From: Micromonospora cabrerizensis
Lineage (GTDB): Bacteria; Actinomycetota; Actinomycetes; Mycobacteriales; Micromonosporaceae
Direction of reading: 5' to 3'
Length of the DNA stretch: 64,000 nt
Assembly: GCF_022230955.1 (NCBI RefSeq)
Contig: NZ_JAKKFI010000013.1
Location: 1 to 64,000 of the forward strand
The number at the start of each line of letters is the position of its first letter. The first letter of the stretch is position 1. Of the stretch, positions 42,719 to 51,741 are shown in pieces. The position numbers and the translations under genes are program-made. The notes under the pieces were generated by a model. It was not told where the DNA came from and made no database searches. It saw nothing but the letters and a program-made list of their open reading frames with translations.

Positions 42719-43675
42719 CTAGTCCTGTTTCGCAGTCAGCCGCACGTACACGGCGGAGAAGCCGGCCAGCACCACGAGCATGATCACGCCCAGGGCGGCG
42801 GCGCCGTTGAGGTCGTTCTGGAAGAACCCGTGCTGGTAGATGAGGTACGCCACCGAGGTCGCCGAGTCCTCCGCGCCCGCGCCGTTGGCCAGGATCAGGG
42901 GCTCGATGAAGAGCTGCATCGTGGCGACGATCTGCAACATCGCCAGGAGCGCGAGGATCAGCCGGGTCTGCGGGATCGTCACGTGGCGGATCCGGCGCCA
43001 GATCCCGGCGCCGTCCAGTTCCGCCGCCTCGTACAACTCGCCGGGGATGTTCTGCAACGACGCCAGGTAGATCAGCACGGCGCCGCCCATGTTCATCCAG
43101 GTCGACGCGACCACCATCGCCGGCATCGTCATCTCGGGCGACTGCATCCACTGCGAGGTGGGCAGGTGCAGCGCCTTGAGGATCGCGTTGAAGAGCCCGG
43201 CCTCGCTGGGGTCGTACGCGTAGAACTTGAAGAGGAACAGCGCCGAGGCCGGCGGCAGCATCACCGGCAGGTAGACCAGGATCCGCAGGTAGCCCTTGGC
43301 GTGGCGGAACTCGTTGAGCAGGATCGCCACGAAGAACGGCACCGCGTACCCGAGGACGAGCGCGAGCGCCGTGAAGTAGAACGTGTTCTGCCAGGCCGTC
43401 CAGAAGCTGGGGTCGGCGATGATGCGGGAGTAGTTGTCCCAACCCACCCAGGTGGTCTCGCCGCGCCGGGTCCGCTGGAAGCTCATGATGATGCCGCGGA
43501 CCATCGGGTACCAGGAGAAGACGACGAAGCAGAGCACCGCGCCGATCAGGAACGCGTGCCCGGTGAGGTTGTCCCGTACCTTGCGGCCGAGGCTCGTACG
43601 CTGCGGCCTCGCCGAGTACGGCGACGGCGGACGGCCCGGTTTCCTGGTGGTCTCCGGGACGGTGGTGATCGCCAA
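42719..43675 (-). CDS. MalF-type ABC sugar permease (TTG start)
   Basis: The product is about 318 residues with six membrane helices. Its EAA loop is YEAAELDGAGIWRRIRHVTIP. It is the first permease subunit of the importer, lying between the receptor gene and malG. The likely start is TTG at 43675, because AGGAG lies six bases upstream and the next residues (LAITTVPETTRK) give a short cytoplasmic head; no ATG fits. Confidence 0.88.
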   Translation of the reverse strand: MAITTVPETTRKPGRPPSPYSARPQRTSLGRKVRDNLTGHAFLIGAVLCFVVFSWYPMVRGIIMSFQRTRRGETTWVGWDNYSRIIADPSFWTAWQNTFYFTALALVLGYAVPFFVAILLNEFRHAKGYLRILVYLPVMLPPASALFLFKFYAYDPSEAGLFNAILKALHLPTSQWMQSPEMTMPAMVVASTWMNMGGAVLIYLASLQNIPGELYEAAELDGAGIWRRIRHVTIPQTRLILALLAMLQIVATMQLFIEPLILANGAGAEDSATSVAYLIYQHGFFQNDLNGAAALGVIMLVVLAGFSAVYVRLTAKQD

Positions 43676-43762
43676 GGCAACTCCTGGGTGAGTCGGTGAC
43701 GTCGACGATGTGGCGCGGGTGGTGTGGGGGCCGGGTCGGCGTACCGGCCCCCACACGCTCGG

Positions 43763-45142
43763 TCAGCTCTCCGCGGTGAGGAGCTGGTTGACCTTCTCCT
43801 CGGCGGTCTTGAGCAGGGCGTCGATGTTCGAGTTCGGGTTGGTCAGCACACCCGACATCGCGGCGTCGAGCACCGCGTAGATCGCCTGTGCGTTGCGGGG
43901 CTCACCCTTGATCGGCACCGGGGTCGCCTCGAAGAGGGCGAAGTTCGCGGTGTCGACGTTCGCGTTCGCCTTGCGCAGCTCCAGTTCCTGCTTCTGCGCG
44001 TCGCTGCCGTTGGCGAAGAGCAGCGGCTGGGGCAGACCCACCGGGTAGTTCTGCGGCTTCGCCCGGACGTAGTCGAACTGACCCTTGCCCGGGGTGAGCT
44101 TCTGGTACGCGATCCACTTCAGGCCGGCCTCGACCTGCTCGGGAGTGAGGTCCTTCTTGAAGAAGTAGCCCTCGCCACCACCGAGCGTCCCCTTCGCCGC
44201 GCCGTCCTGGCCGGGCAGCGGGGCCATCGCCCAGTCCTGGAACTTGCCCTGGAACTGGCTGACGATCGCCTGGGTGGCGTCCGGCGCGCCGATGAACATG
44301 CCGACCTTGCCCGCACCGGCGTTGGTCAGCAGGTCGCCCCACTGGAGCAGCTGACGGGCGCCCATGCTGTTGTCGCCGTACCGCATGTCCTTGATGTTCT
44401 GCAGGACCTGCTTGCCCATGGGGTTGTTGAAGTCGGCCTTCTTGCCGTCCGGGGTCAGCACCTGGCCGCCCTGCGAGTAGAGCAGGGAGGTGAAGTGCCA
44501 GCCGCCGGTGTTGCCGGCGCTGTACTCCGAGTAGCCCGCGATGCCGTTGCCGAGTGCGGAGATCTTCTTGGCGGCGGCCCGGACGTCGGCCCAGGTCTTC
44601 GGCGGGTTGTTGACGTCGAGCCCGGCCTGCTGGAACAGGGCCTTGTTGTAGACCAGACCCATCGAGTAGTTCTTCACCGGAACGGCGTAGAGCTTGCCGC
44701 CGTCGGTGAAGACGCCCTTGAGCGCCGGGTCGACGCTGTCCCAGGTGGGGATCGTGTCCTTGCTGACCTTGGAGGTGATGTCCATGGCCTGGCCGGAGTC
44801 GAGCACCTGCTGGAGATCGGTCATGTACCCGTAGAACACGTCCGTGACGGTGCCGCCGGCGAGGCGGGCGGTGAAGTCCGGCGGGTTGTTGCACTGCTCG
44901 CCGACGCTGACGCTCTTGATGACGATGTTGGGGTTCTGCTTCTGGAACTCGGCGACGTCGTCGTTCCAGTTCTTCAGCAGCTCTTTCTGCGCGCCGACCG
45001 GCTGGCAGTCGACGGTGATGGTGACCTTGCCGCCTGCGGTCGCGTCCTTGTCGTCACTCTTCGTGGAGCACGCCGTGAGGCTGAGCCCCAGGCCGGCCAC
45101 GAGCGCAACCGCCGCAGCCTTTCGGTATTGCGGTACGGACAT
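43763..45142 (-). CDS. sugar-binding lipoprotein of an ABC importer (SBP family 1)
   Basis: The product is 459 residues. The signal peptide ends in the lipobox LTAC with Cys25, so the receptor is lipid-anchored. The mature part is MalE-like, with GKLYAVPVKNYSMGLVYNKA and PKTWADVRAAAKKI. It is the first gene of the operon receptor-malF-malG-glucosidase, behind a clear promoter. The ligand is inferred to be an alpha-gluco-oligosaccharide from the flanking glucanase and glucosidase genes. Confidence 0.9.
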   Translation of the reverse strand: MSVPQYRKAAAVALVAGLGLSLTACSTKSDDKDATAGGKVTITVDCQPVGAQKELLKNWNDDVAEFQKQNPNIVIKSVSVGEQCNNPPDFTARLAGGTVTDVFYGYMTDLQQVLDSGQAMDITSKVSKDTIPTWDSVDPALKGVFTDGGKLYAVPVKNYSMGLVYNKALFQQAGLDVNNPPKTWADVRAAAKKISALGNGIAGYSEYSAGNTGGWHFTSLLYSQGGQVLTPDGKKADFNNPMGKQVLQNIKDMRYGDNSMGARQLLQWGDLLTNAGAGKVGMFIGAPDATQAIVSQFQGKFQDWAMAPLPGQDGAAKGTLGGGEGYFFKKDLTPEQVEAGLKWIAYQKLTPGKGQFDYVRAKPQNYPVGLPQPLLFANGSDAQKQELELRKANANVDTANFALFEATPVPIKGEPRNAQAIYAVLDAAMSGVLTNPNSNIDALLKTAEEKVNQLLTAES

Positions 45143-45474
45143 CTGTCCATCCCTTCGGGAACGGGTGTCTCCAATGACCTTCGCTGATCTGCGGTGATGC
45201 GACCTGACGCCCAGTAGCTGCGTCGGAGCCAGGTGTGAGTGGAGTCACTGTAGCGAGGGGGACTCATTTCGGCAAGGTATCGACCCTGTTCCGAAAGGAC
45301 ACGACGTGATTACGGCAGATGTTGGCAAGGCCCTGAAAGCAGCCAGATTTAGGGGCCTTTGATCACTTATGGCGGGTCATTCGGCAGAGTCGATGCCGCT
45401 CAGGACGAGCAACGACGAAAACGGCCGCCGACCGCGGGAGCGGTCGACGGCCGAAGCCTGGGTCGGTGCGGTGC
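45143..45474 (-). promoter_or_regulatory. promoter region of the alpha-glucoside importer operon
   Basis: This gap holds no gene. On the minus strand TTGCCG (45275-45270) and TACAGT (45252-45247) are 17 bases apart, a good vegetative promoter about 105 bases before the receptor start. The dyad TTTCGG (45267-45272) / CCGAAA (45291-45296), centred on TATCGA, overlaps the -35 and is a candidate LacI-family operator. The lacI terminator lies at the other end of the gap. Confidence 0.6.
45422..45453 (-). terminator. terminator after the LacI regulator gene
   Basis: CGGCCG-C-CGACCGC and GCGGTCG-A-CGGCCG form a 13-pair stem with one mismatch and a 4-base loop. On the minus strand it is followed by TTTTCGTCG, a fair U-rich tail. 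Confidence 0.7.
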
Positions 45475-46479
45475 CTAGCGACCCGGGGCGGGTGCGGTCG
45501 AGCCGCGTACCACCAGCTCGGGCTCGAACAGCAGCTCGTCGTGCAGCACGCCGGCGCCTTCGATCTGGGTGACCAGCAGATCCACCGCAGCCTGCCCCAT
45601 CGTCTCGATCGGCTGCCGCACCGTGGTCAACGGCGGATCGGTGCAGGTCATGAACGCCGAGTCATCGAAGCCCACCACCGAGATGTCGGCCGGCACCGAG
45701 CGACCCAGCCGTCGGGCCGCGCGGATCGTGCCCAACGCGAGCACGTCGCTGGCGCAGATGATGCCGGTCACGCCACGCTCGACCAGTTTCGTCGCGGCGA
45801 CCCGCGCCCCCTCCATCGAGAAGCTGGAACGCTCGACGCACTCGGCGTCACCCTCGTCCCAGCCAGCGGCCCGGATCATCGCGTCCAGTTTGCGCCGGGA
45901 CGGCACGTGCCCCTCCGGGCCGAGCACCATCCCGATCCGCTCGTGCCCGAGCGAGCGCAGGTGCCCGTACGCCTGCTCCACCGCCACCGCGTCGTCCGTG
46001 GAGACGCGGGGAAAGCCCAACTCGTCCACACCCGCGTTGACCAGCACGACCGGGAGACCCCGATCGGTCAGCCGACGGTAGTGGTCGTGTCGGGCGTCGG
46101 CGAGCGCGTACGAACCACCGGCGAAGATCACCCCGGAGACCTGGTGGTCGAGGAGCATCTCCACGTAGTCCATCTCGGAGACACCGCCGATGGTGCGGGC
46201 ACAGAGAGCCGGGGTGTAGCCGCGCTGCGCCAGGGTGCCGGTCACGACCTCGGCCAGCGCCGGGAAGATCGGGTTCTGCAACTCGGGCAGCACCAGCCCG
46301 ACCAACCGGGCACGCTCGCCGCGCAGTTTGGTCGGCCGCTCGTAACCGAGCACGTCCAGCGCGGTCAGCACGGCGGTGCGGGTCGCCTCGGAAACCCCGT
46401 CGCGGCCGTTGAGCACCCGGCTGACGGTGGCCTCGCTGACGCCGGCCTTCTTGGCAACTTCAGTCAACCGCTTGGTCAC
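45475..46479 (-). CDS. LacI-family transcriptional regulator of the alpha-glucan locus
   Basis: The product is 334 residues. The N-terminal LacI helix-turn-helix is clear (LTEVAKKAGVSEATVSRVLN), followed by the hinge and a sugar-binding PBP-like domain with FDDSAFMTCTDPPLTTVRQP near the C terminus. It lies just upstream of the importer operon in the same direction and probably represses it until a sugar binds. The start is GTG at 46479, with little room for a leader. A dyad is found upstream. Confidence 0.9.
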   Translation of the reverse strand: MTKRLTEVAKKAGVSEATVSRVLNGRDGVSEATRTAVLTALDVLGYERPTKLRGERARLVGLVLPELQNPIFPALAEVVTGTLAQRGYTPALCARTIGGVSEMDYVEMLLDHQVSGVIFAGGSYALADARHDHYRRLTDRGLPVVLVNAGVDELGFPRVSTDDAVAVEQAYGHLRSLGHERIGMVLGPEGHVPSRRKLDAMIRAAGWDEGDAECVERSSFSMEGARVAATKLVERGVTGIICASDVLALGTIRAARRLGRSVPADISVVGFDDSAFMTCTDPPLTTVRQPIETMGQAAVDLLVTQIEGAGVLHDELLFEPELVVRGSTAPAPGR

Positions 46480-46777
46480 GGTCGCAATCGTACGTCACCG
46501 GGATGAAAGAAATGAACAGCAAACTGCCCGGCGTTTGCTGGCCGGCTGCCGCATTCTTCCCATCGCCCACCATTACGGCACGCGAAATCGGGCCGGGCCG
46601 CGAGTCCACGGCCCCGTCGACGCAAGGTCGCACCGGCTGGACAGTGATCGACTCGGGTTTCAGGAAGTCGCGGTGTCGACAGGCCTCGGACACCGCGACT
46701 TTCATGAAGCCGAGTCGATCAAGCCCGACGCGCGCACGGCAACGCATGGCACGCGCGACGGGTGCGGCGCGCGGGCG
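46480..46777. promoter_or_regulatory. lacI upstream region with dyad
   Basis: No gene is seen here. CAGCAAAC (46517-46524) and GTTTGCTG (46533-46540) form a perfect 8-bp dyad with an 8-base centre, upstream of lacI. On the minus strand TACGAT (46492-46487) is a possible -10 placed for a leaderless GTG start at 46479. The rest is taken up by the dispersed palindrome copy B. Confidence 0.45.
46645..46722. repeat. dispersed imperfect palindrome, copy B
   Basis: The arms at 46645-46677 and 46688-46722 are mostly complementary, with GATCGACTCGG at both outer ends and GTCGCGGTGTC at both inner ends. It is the best preserved of the three copies and lies between the starts or ends of neighbouring genes, outside coding sequence. 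Confidence 0.8.
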
Positions 46778-48253
46778 TCAGGACAGGTCGCGCAACGCGG
46801 ACTCGATGGCCCGGTGGAAGGTCGGGTACGCGTAGATCATGTGCCGGAGCTGGCTGAGCGGCACCGCCGCGTGCACCGCCACGACCAGCGCGGACAGCAC
46901 CTCGCCACCGGCCGGGCCGACCGAGGTCGCGCCGATCAGCACGCCCTGGTCGGCGTCCGCGACGAGCTTGATGAAGCCGTCGTCGCCGACCCGGTGGATC
47001 CAGCCGCGTGTCGAGCTGCCCAGCTTGGTGAAACCGACCTGCACGTTGATGCCACGCTCGCGGGCCTGCCGCTCGGTGAGCCCGACCGCCCCGACCTCGG
47101 GGTCGGTGAAGGTCACCCGGGGCAGCGCGCGGTAGTCGGCGCGCGGGACGGTGCCGGCCGACCCACTCGATCCGCTGGAGGCCAACGCGCTGGACGCGCC
47201 CATCGCACCGCCGACCACGCTGGAGGTGCCGCTGGCGTCCGCCCCCGCACTCGCCTGCCGGGCGCGGGCCAGGATGTCGGCGATCACGATCCCGGCCTGG
47301 TACATGGCGATGTGGGTGAAGGCGCCCTCGCCGGTCAGGTCGCCGACCGCCCAGACCTGGTCGGTGACGTGCAACCGGTCGTCGACCGGCAGGTAGCGCT
47401 GACTGGCGTCGAGGCCGATGGTGTCCAACCCCAACTCGGTCAGGTGGGCCTTGCGCCCGGTCACCACCAGCAGACGGTCGGCGGTGTACGCCGAACCGCC
47501 ACTGCCGCACAGGGTGAACCGGGTGCCGTCGTGCTCGACCCGCTCGGCGCGTACCCCGGTGTGGATCTCGACGCCGTCGGCGCGCAGCGCCGCGGCGGCG
47601 ACCTCGGACGCCTCCGGTTCCTCGACGGCCAGCACCCGGTCGAGCGCCTCCACCACCGTGACCCGGACCCCGAAGCGGGCGAAGACCTGTGCCAGTTCCA
47701 GACCGATCGCGCCGCCGCCGAGCACCAGCAACGACTCCGGCAGCTCCTCGACCTCGATCGCCTGGTGGTTGGTCCAGTACGGAGTGTCGGCCAGGCCGTC
47801 GATCGGGGGCACCGACGGCCGGGTGCCGGTGCCCAGCACGACCCCGTGCCGGGCCTGGAACACCTGGTCACCGACGCGGACCCGGCCCGGGCCGTCGAGG
47901 CGACCACTCCCGCGAACGAGCCGGCCGCCCAGGCCCGTGAACCGGTCGGCGGCAACCGTGTCGTCCCAGGTGTCGGTGGCCTCCTCGCGGATGCGTTTGG
48001 CCACCGGCGCCCAGTCCGGCTGGACCTGCGCCGTCCCGGCCAGCCCGTCGACCCGGCGCGCCTCGGCGAGGGCGTTGGCCGCCCTGATCATCATCTTGCT
48101 CGGGATGCAGCCCCAGTAGGGGCACTCCCCGCCGACCAGATCCCGTTCGACGCCGACGACGCTCAGGCCGGCCTCGGCGAGCCGCTCGGCCACCTCCTCG
48201 CCGCCGACCCCGAGCCCGACCACGACCACATCCACCAGCTCCGGCTCTGCCAC
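46778..48253 (-). CDS. FAD-dependent pyridine nucleotide-disulfide oxidoreductase
   Basis: The product is about 491 residues. The FAD motif VVVVGLGVGGEEVAERL is at the N terminus, the redox disulfide is Cys44-Cys49 (CPYWGC), and an NAD(P) motif LLVLGGGAIGLELAQ is near 175. It belongs with dihydrolipoamide dehydrogenase and mercuric reductase relatives. Two oddities appear. A Ser/Gly/Ala-rich insert of about 40 residues precedes the dimerisation domain. And the C-terminal HxxxxE catalytic pair seen in lipoamide dehydrogenase (HPT...E) is YAYPTFHRAIE, with Tyr for the first His. The real electron acceptor is therefore unclear. GTG 48253 is preferred because of GGGGGA upstream. Confidence 0.82.
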   Translation of the reverse strand: MAEPELVDVVVVGLGVGGEEVAERLAEAGLSVVGVERDLVGGECPYWGCIPSKMMIRAANALAEARRVDGLAGTAQVQPDWAPVAKRIREEATDTWDDTVAADRFTGLGGRLVRGSGRLDGPGRVRVGDQVFQARHGVVLGTGTRPSVPPIDGLADTPYWTNHQAIEVEELPESLLVLGGGAIGLELAQVFARFGVRVTVVEALDRVLAVEEPEASEVAAAALRADGVEIHTGVRAERVEHDGTRFTLCGSGGSAYTADRLLVVTGRKAHLTELGLDTIGLDASQRYLPVDDRLHVTDQVWAVGDLTGEGAFTHIAMYQAGIVIADILARARQASAGADASGTSSVVGGAMGASSALASSGSSGSAGTVPRADYRALPRVTFTDPEVGAVGLTERQARERGINVQVGFTKLGSSTRGWIHRVGDDGFIKLVADADQGVLIGATSVGPAGGEVLSALVVAVHAAVPLSQLRHMIYAYPTFHRAIESALRDLS

Positions 48254-48344
48254 CCCGACAGCATCCCCCAGCGACACCGGCCGAACCACCGGGGTCGCGG
48301 AAAAGTCGGCGCGCTCACCGGTCCGCGACGCCTACCGTGGCGGG

Positions 48345-49424
48345 ATGCACGCACGCTTCGCCCCGGTCCGGGACTCCTTCCACGACCTGCTCACCTCCGG
48401 CCGGGAGACCGGCGCCAGCCTGGTCGTCTGGTACGACGGTCAGCCCGTCGTCGACCTGGTCGGGGGCCTGTCCCGACCCGGTGACGGGCCCGGCGGCCAG
48501 CCCTGGCGGCCGGACACACTCGTCAACGTCTACTCGGTCGGCAAGCCGGTCGCCGCGCTCTGCCTGCTGATGCTCGTCGACCGGGGGCAGGTGGATCTCG
48601 ACGCGCCCGTCGACCGGTACTGGCCGGAGTTCCGCACACCCGCCACCGTGCGTCAGGTGTTGTCGCACACCGCCGGGCTGCCAGCCTTCCCGGTGCCGCG
48701 ACCGGCCACGGCGATCGCCGACTGGGCACTGCTCACCGGCGACCTGGCCGCCGCCGACCCCGAGTGGTCGCCGGGCTCGGTCGCCGGGGAACACGCCTGG
48801 ACGTACGGGCACCTGGTGGGCGAGGTGGTCCGCCGCGTCGACGGGCGGTCGGTGGGCCGGTTCCTGGCCGAGGAGATCGCCGACCGGTGGCAGCTCGACC
48901 TCGGCTTCGGGTTGACCGAGGCGGACCAGTCGCGCTGCGCCGACCTGCGCTACGGCGATCCGCAGTGGCCGGCCGGCAAGCTCGGCAAGGCGGGATCTTT
49001 GCGGGCACGCGCGCTGGGCAACCCGGCCGGCGGGCTGGACCTGGCCGTGCTGAACAGCCCGCTCTGGCGGAAGGCCGAGATGCCCGCGGTCAATCTGCAC
49101 GCCACCGCGTCCAGCCTGGCCCGGCTCTACGCCGGCCTGCTCGCTGGCGGCGTCCTGGACGGGGTTCGGCTGTTCGACCCGGACCTGGTCGCGGAGGCGA
49201 CCCGGGTCCAGTACGACGGCCCCGACCTGGTGCTGGACCGCCCCGCCCACTGGACGCTGGGCATGCAGTGGGAGCCGGACGGCAGTTGGGGCATGGGCGG
49301 CATCGGCGGCAGCAGCGCGTGGGCCGACCCCGAGCGCGGCTACACCTTCGCGTACGCCACGGCGCACCTCGCCGAGCACGACCGCGTGGACGAGCTGGTC
49401 GAGGTGCTGCACTCCTGCCTCTGA
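48345..49424 (+). CDS. serine hydrolase of the beta-lactamase/EstB family
   Basis: The product is 359 residues, cytoplasmic. The class C beta-lactamase-like motif SxxK is SVGK at 64-67, and YGH (in WTYGHLVGEVV) takes the place of YxN. Proteins of this kind are mostly esterases or peptidases rather than true beta-lactamases. No signal peptide is present, which argues against an antibiotic-degrading role. Its stop is eight bases from that of the convergent photolyase gene. Confidence 0.85.
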   Translation: MHARFAPVRDSFHDLLTSGRETGASLVVWYDGQPVVDLVGGLSRPGDGPGGQPWRPDTLVNVYSVGKPVAALCLLMLVDRGQVDLDAPVDRYWPEFRTPATVRQVLSHTAGLPAFPVPRPATAIADWALLTGDLAAADPEWSPGSVAGEHAWTYGHLVGEVVRRVDGRSVGRFLAEEIADRWQLDLGFGLTEADQSRCADLRYGDPQWPAGKLGKAGSLRARALGNPAGGLDLAVLNSPLWRKAEMPAVNLHATASSLARLYAGLLAGGVLDGVRLFDPDLVAEATRVQYDGPDLVLDRPAHWTLGMQWEPDGSWGMGGIGGSSAWADPERGYTFAYATAHLAEHDRVDELVEVLHSCL

Positions 49425-49431
49425 GGCCGGG

Positions 49432-50757
49432 TCAACGCAGCCAGACGGGGTCGGTGCCCGGCACCGAGAGCGGCGGCGGATAGTCGAGCGTCCGGCCCAG
49501 CGCCTCGGGCAGTCGCCACGGTTGGTGCACGGCCTTGCCCCGCACCTTCGCCAGCTCCGGCACCCACCGGCGCACGTAGTCGCCGTCCGGGTCGTACCGT
49601 TCGGCCTGCCGGACGGGGTTGAACCCCCGGTACGGCTTGGTGTCGTTGCCGGTGCCGGCGACCCACTGCCAGTTGCCGGAGTTGTTGGCCACGTCCCCGT
49701 CCAGCAGCCACCGGAAGAAGACCGCCACCCCGGGACGCCAGTCCTGCCCGAGGTGCTTGGTCAGATAGCCGGCGGTGATCAGCCGGGCCCGGTTGTGCAT
49801 CCAGCCCTGCGTACGCATCTGCCGCATCCCGGCGTCGACGATGGGCATGCCGGTCCGCCCCTCGGCCCAGGCCGCCAACGCGTCGTCGTCGTAGCGCCAC
49901 TGCTCGGTGGCGCCCCGCCGGTACGCCGAGGTCGAGATCTCCGGGAAGGCGGCGGTGACCTGGTAGTAGAAGTCCCGCCAGCAGATCTGCCGGACGAACG
50001 GCCCGGACCGGTCCCCGGCGCGGTTGGCCACCGCCAGGGGGGACACGCAGCCGAACCGCAGGTACGGGCTGAGCCGGGACGTGTCGTCGCCGGCCATGTC
50101 GTCGTGCTGATCGTCGTAGCGGTCCAGGTCGGGCAGCCAGTCGGTGAGCCGCTGCCGGGCAACCCGCTCGCCGCCGACCGCCGCGTCCGGTGAGTCTCCG
50201 GCCGGCGGCTTCGGCAGGCTGCCCACGCTCACTGTGCCGGGCAGCGCCACCCGGTGCGGCGCGGCCAACTCCTCGCGCCACTGCTGGGCCGCCCAGGCCC
50301 GGTGGTACGGGCTGAACACCCGGTAGTGGTCGCCGCCTCCACCGGGCCGCAACGCGCCCGGCTCGACCACGGTCAGCCCGGGAAACAGCCGCAGGTGCAG
50401 CCGGTGCCGCTCACACTCCGCGCGCAGTCGCCGCTCGCGGCGTCGGGCGTAGTGGCTGACGTCGGCGGAGAGCGCGACGGCGGTGGCGCCCACCTCGTCG
50501 GCCAGCCGGATCGTCTCGGCCACCGGATCACCGTGGCGTACCACCAGGTCACCGCCACGCTCACGCAGCTCGGCCCGCAGCTCGGCGAGCGCCTGGTGCA
50601 GAAACCGGGTGCGGTTGGCCGACAGACCGGCCAGTGCCGGGTCGAGCACGTACAGCGGGACCACCCGGTCGAAGGCCGCGCAGGTGGTGGCCAGCGCCGG
50701 GTGGTCGTGCACCCGCAGGTCGCGGGTGAGGAGCACGATCGCGGTGCTCGCGGTCAC
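49432..50757 (-). CDS. phr: class I deoxyribodipyrimidine photolyase
   Basis: The product is 441 residues. The N-terminal antenna-binding Rossmann domain starts VLLTRDLRVHDHPALAT. The C-terminal FAD domain has SRLSPYLRFGCVSPLAV, WMHNRARLITAGYLTKHL and NNSGNWQWVAGTGND, the signatures of CPD photolyases. It repairs UV-made pyrimidine dimers using visible light. The GTG start overlaps the crtB stop as GTGA, so the two genes are translated together. The link of photolyase with carotenoid genes is typical of light-induced clusters. Confidence 0.93.
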   Translation of the reverse strand: MTASTAIVLLTRDLRVHDHPALATTCAAFDRVVPLYVLDPALAGLSANRTRFLHQALAELRAELRERGGDLVVRHGDPVAETIRLADEVGATAVALSADVSHYARRRERRLRAECERHRLHLRLFPGLTVVEPGALRPGGGGDHYRVFSPYHRAWAAQQWREELAAPHRVALPGTVSVGSLPKPPAGDSPDAAVGGERVARQRLTDWLPDLDRYDDQHDDMAGDDTSRLSPYLRFGCVSPLAVANRAGDRSGPFVRQICWRDFYYQVTAAFPEISTSAYRRGATEQWRYDDDALAAWAEGRTGMPIVDAGMRQMRTQGWMHNRARLITAGYLTKHLGQDWRPGVAVFFRWLLDGDVANNSGNWQWVAGTGNDTKPYRGFNPVRQAERYDPDGDYVRRWVPELAKVRGKAVHQPWRLPEALGRTLDYPPPLSVPGTDPVWLR

Positions 50758-51677
50758 CGGGTCTCCGGGTGGACCGTCGGCCCCGGGATGGTGACCGGCG
50801 TACCGGTCGAGGTGAGCAGTGCCCGTGCGGCCACCGCCATCCGTCGCCGCTGCGGCACCAGGGCCCGCCGGGCGAAGACGTCGTAGTCCTGCGCGGCCAC
50901 CTCGTCGAGGATGCCGCCATACAGGGCGTACGCGGTGCGCATGCAGGCCTGTGAGGCTGGTGCCAGCATGGTGATGCCCGGTGCGGCGGCGGCGTAGTGC
51001 GCCTGGGCGCGGGTCACCTCGTACTCGATCAGCTCACGGGTCCGGGGCGTACCGCGGCCCCGGGCGCAGGCCTCGGCCAGCTCGTCGCGGGTGACGCCGA
51101 ACTTCGCCAGGTCCTCGTCGGGCAGGTAGGTGCGGCCCCGGTCGAGGTCCTCGGCAACGTCCCGGATGAAGTTGGTGAGTTGGAACGCGAAGCCGAGCTG
51201 CCGCGCCGGTTCCCGTGCCGCCACCGGGTCGGAGGTGCCCAGGATCGGCAGCATCATGGTGCCGATGACCGCCGCCGAGCCCTCCATGTAGTCGAGCAGG
51301 TGGTCGTACGTCGGGTACGCGGTGACGGTCAGGTCCATCGCCATGCTCTTCAGAAACGACGCAAAGTCGTCCCGGTCGAGATCGAAGACGGCGATGGTGT
51401 GCAGCACGGCCGGCAACAACGGGTCGTCGACGGGCGCGCCGTGCAGGCCGGACACGAATCGGCCGGCCCAGTCATCGAGGCGGGCAGCCCGCTCGACCTG
51501 CGGTAGGTCCTCGGTGCGGTCGACGATCTCGTCGGCGTACCGCGTGAACCCGTACAGGGCATGTACATGTCGTCGTTTCCAAGCGGGAAGCAGTCGGGTG
51601 GCGAGATAGTAGGTGCGGCCGTGACGTTTGTGCAGCTCACGGCACCGGTCATAGGCAGCGGTGAGATCAGTTTCCAC
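50754..51677 (-). CDS. crtB: phytoene synthase (squalene/phytoene synthase family)
   Basis: The product is 307 residues. The two aspartate-rich metal-binding motifs are DEIVD (49-53) and DVAED (173-177). It joins two geranylgeranyl diphosphates into phytoene, the first step of C40 carotenoids. Nearby crtE and crtI supply substrate and process product. The start is GTG at 51677 with GGAGGG upstream. It diverges from crtE and is co-translated with phr. Confidence 0.92.
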   Translation of the reverse strand: METDLTAAYDRCRELHKRHGRTYYLATRLLPAWKRRHVHALYGFTRYADEIVDRTEDLPQVERAARLDDWAGRFVSGLHGAPVDDPLLPAVLHTIAVFDLDRDDFASFLKSMAMDLTVTAYPTYDHLLDYMEGSAAVIGTMMLPILGTSDPVAAREPARQLGFAFQLTNFIRDVAEDLDRGRTYLPDEDLAKFGVTRDELAEACARGRGTPRTRELIEYEVTRAQAHYAAAAPGITMLAPASQACMRTAYALYGGILDEVAAQDYDVFARRALVPQRRRMAVAARALLTSTGTPVTIPGPTVHPETR

Positions 51678-51741
51678 CGGCCCTCCTCATTTATCGACGC
51701 ACCAATCGACGCAACTCGTAGCCTAGGGTACGCTCAGCCGC
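51678..51741. promoter_or_regulatory. divergent crtB/crtE promoter with direct repeats
   Basis: This 64-base gap must hold both promoters. ATCGACGC occurs twice, at 51693-51700 and 51705-51712, 12 bases apart, a spacing of about one helical turn that suits a MerR/LitR-type operator. TACGCT at 51729-51734 is a possible -10 for crtE and ends seven bases before its ATG, so the crtE message may be leaderless. Confidence 0.55.

Noticed and set aside
48345..49424. True beta-lactamase resistance gene
   Set aside because: SxxK is present, but there is no signal peptide and YGH replaces YxN, so an esterase or peptidase role is likelier.
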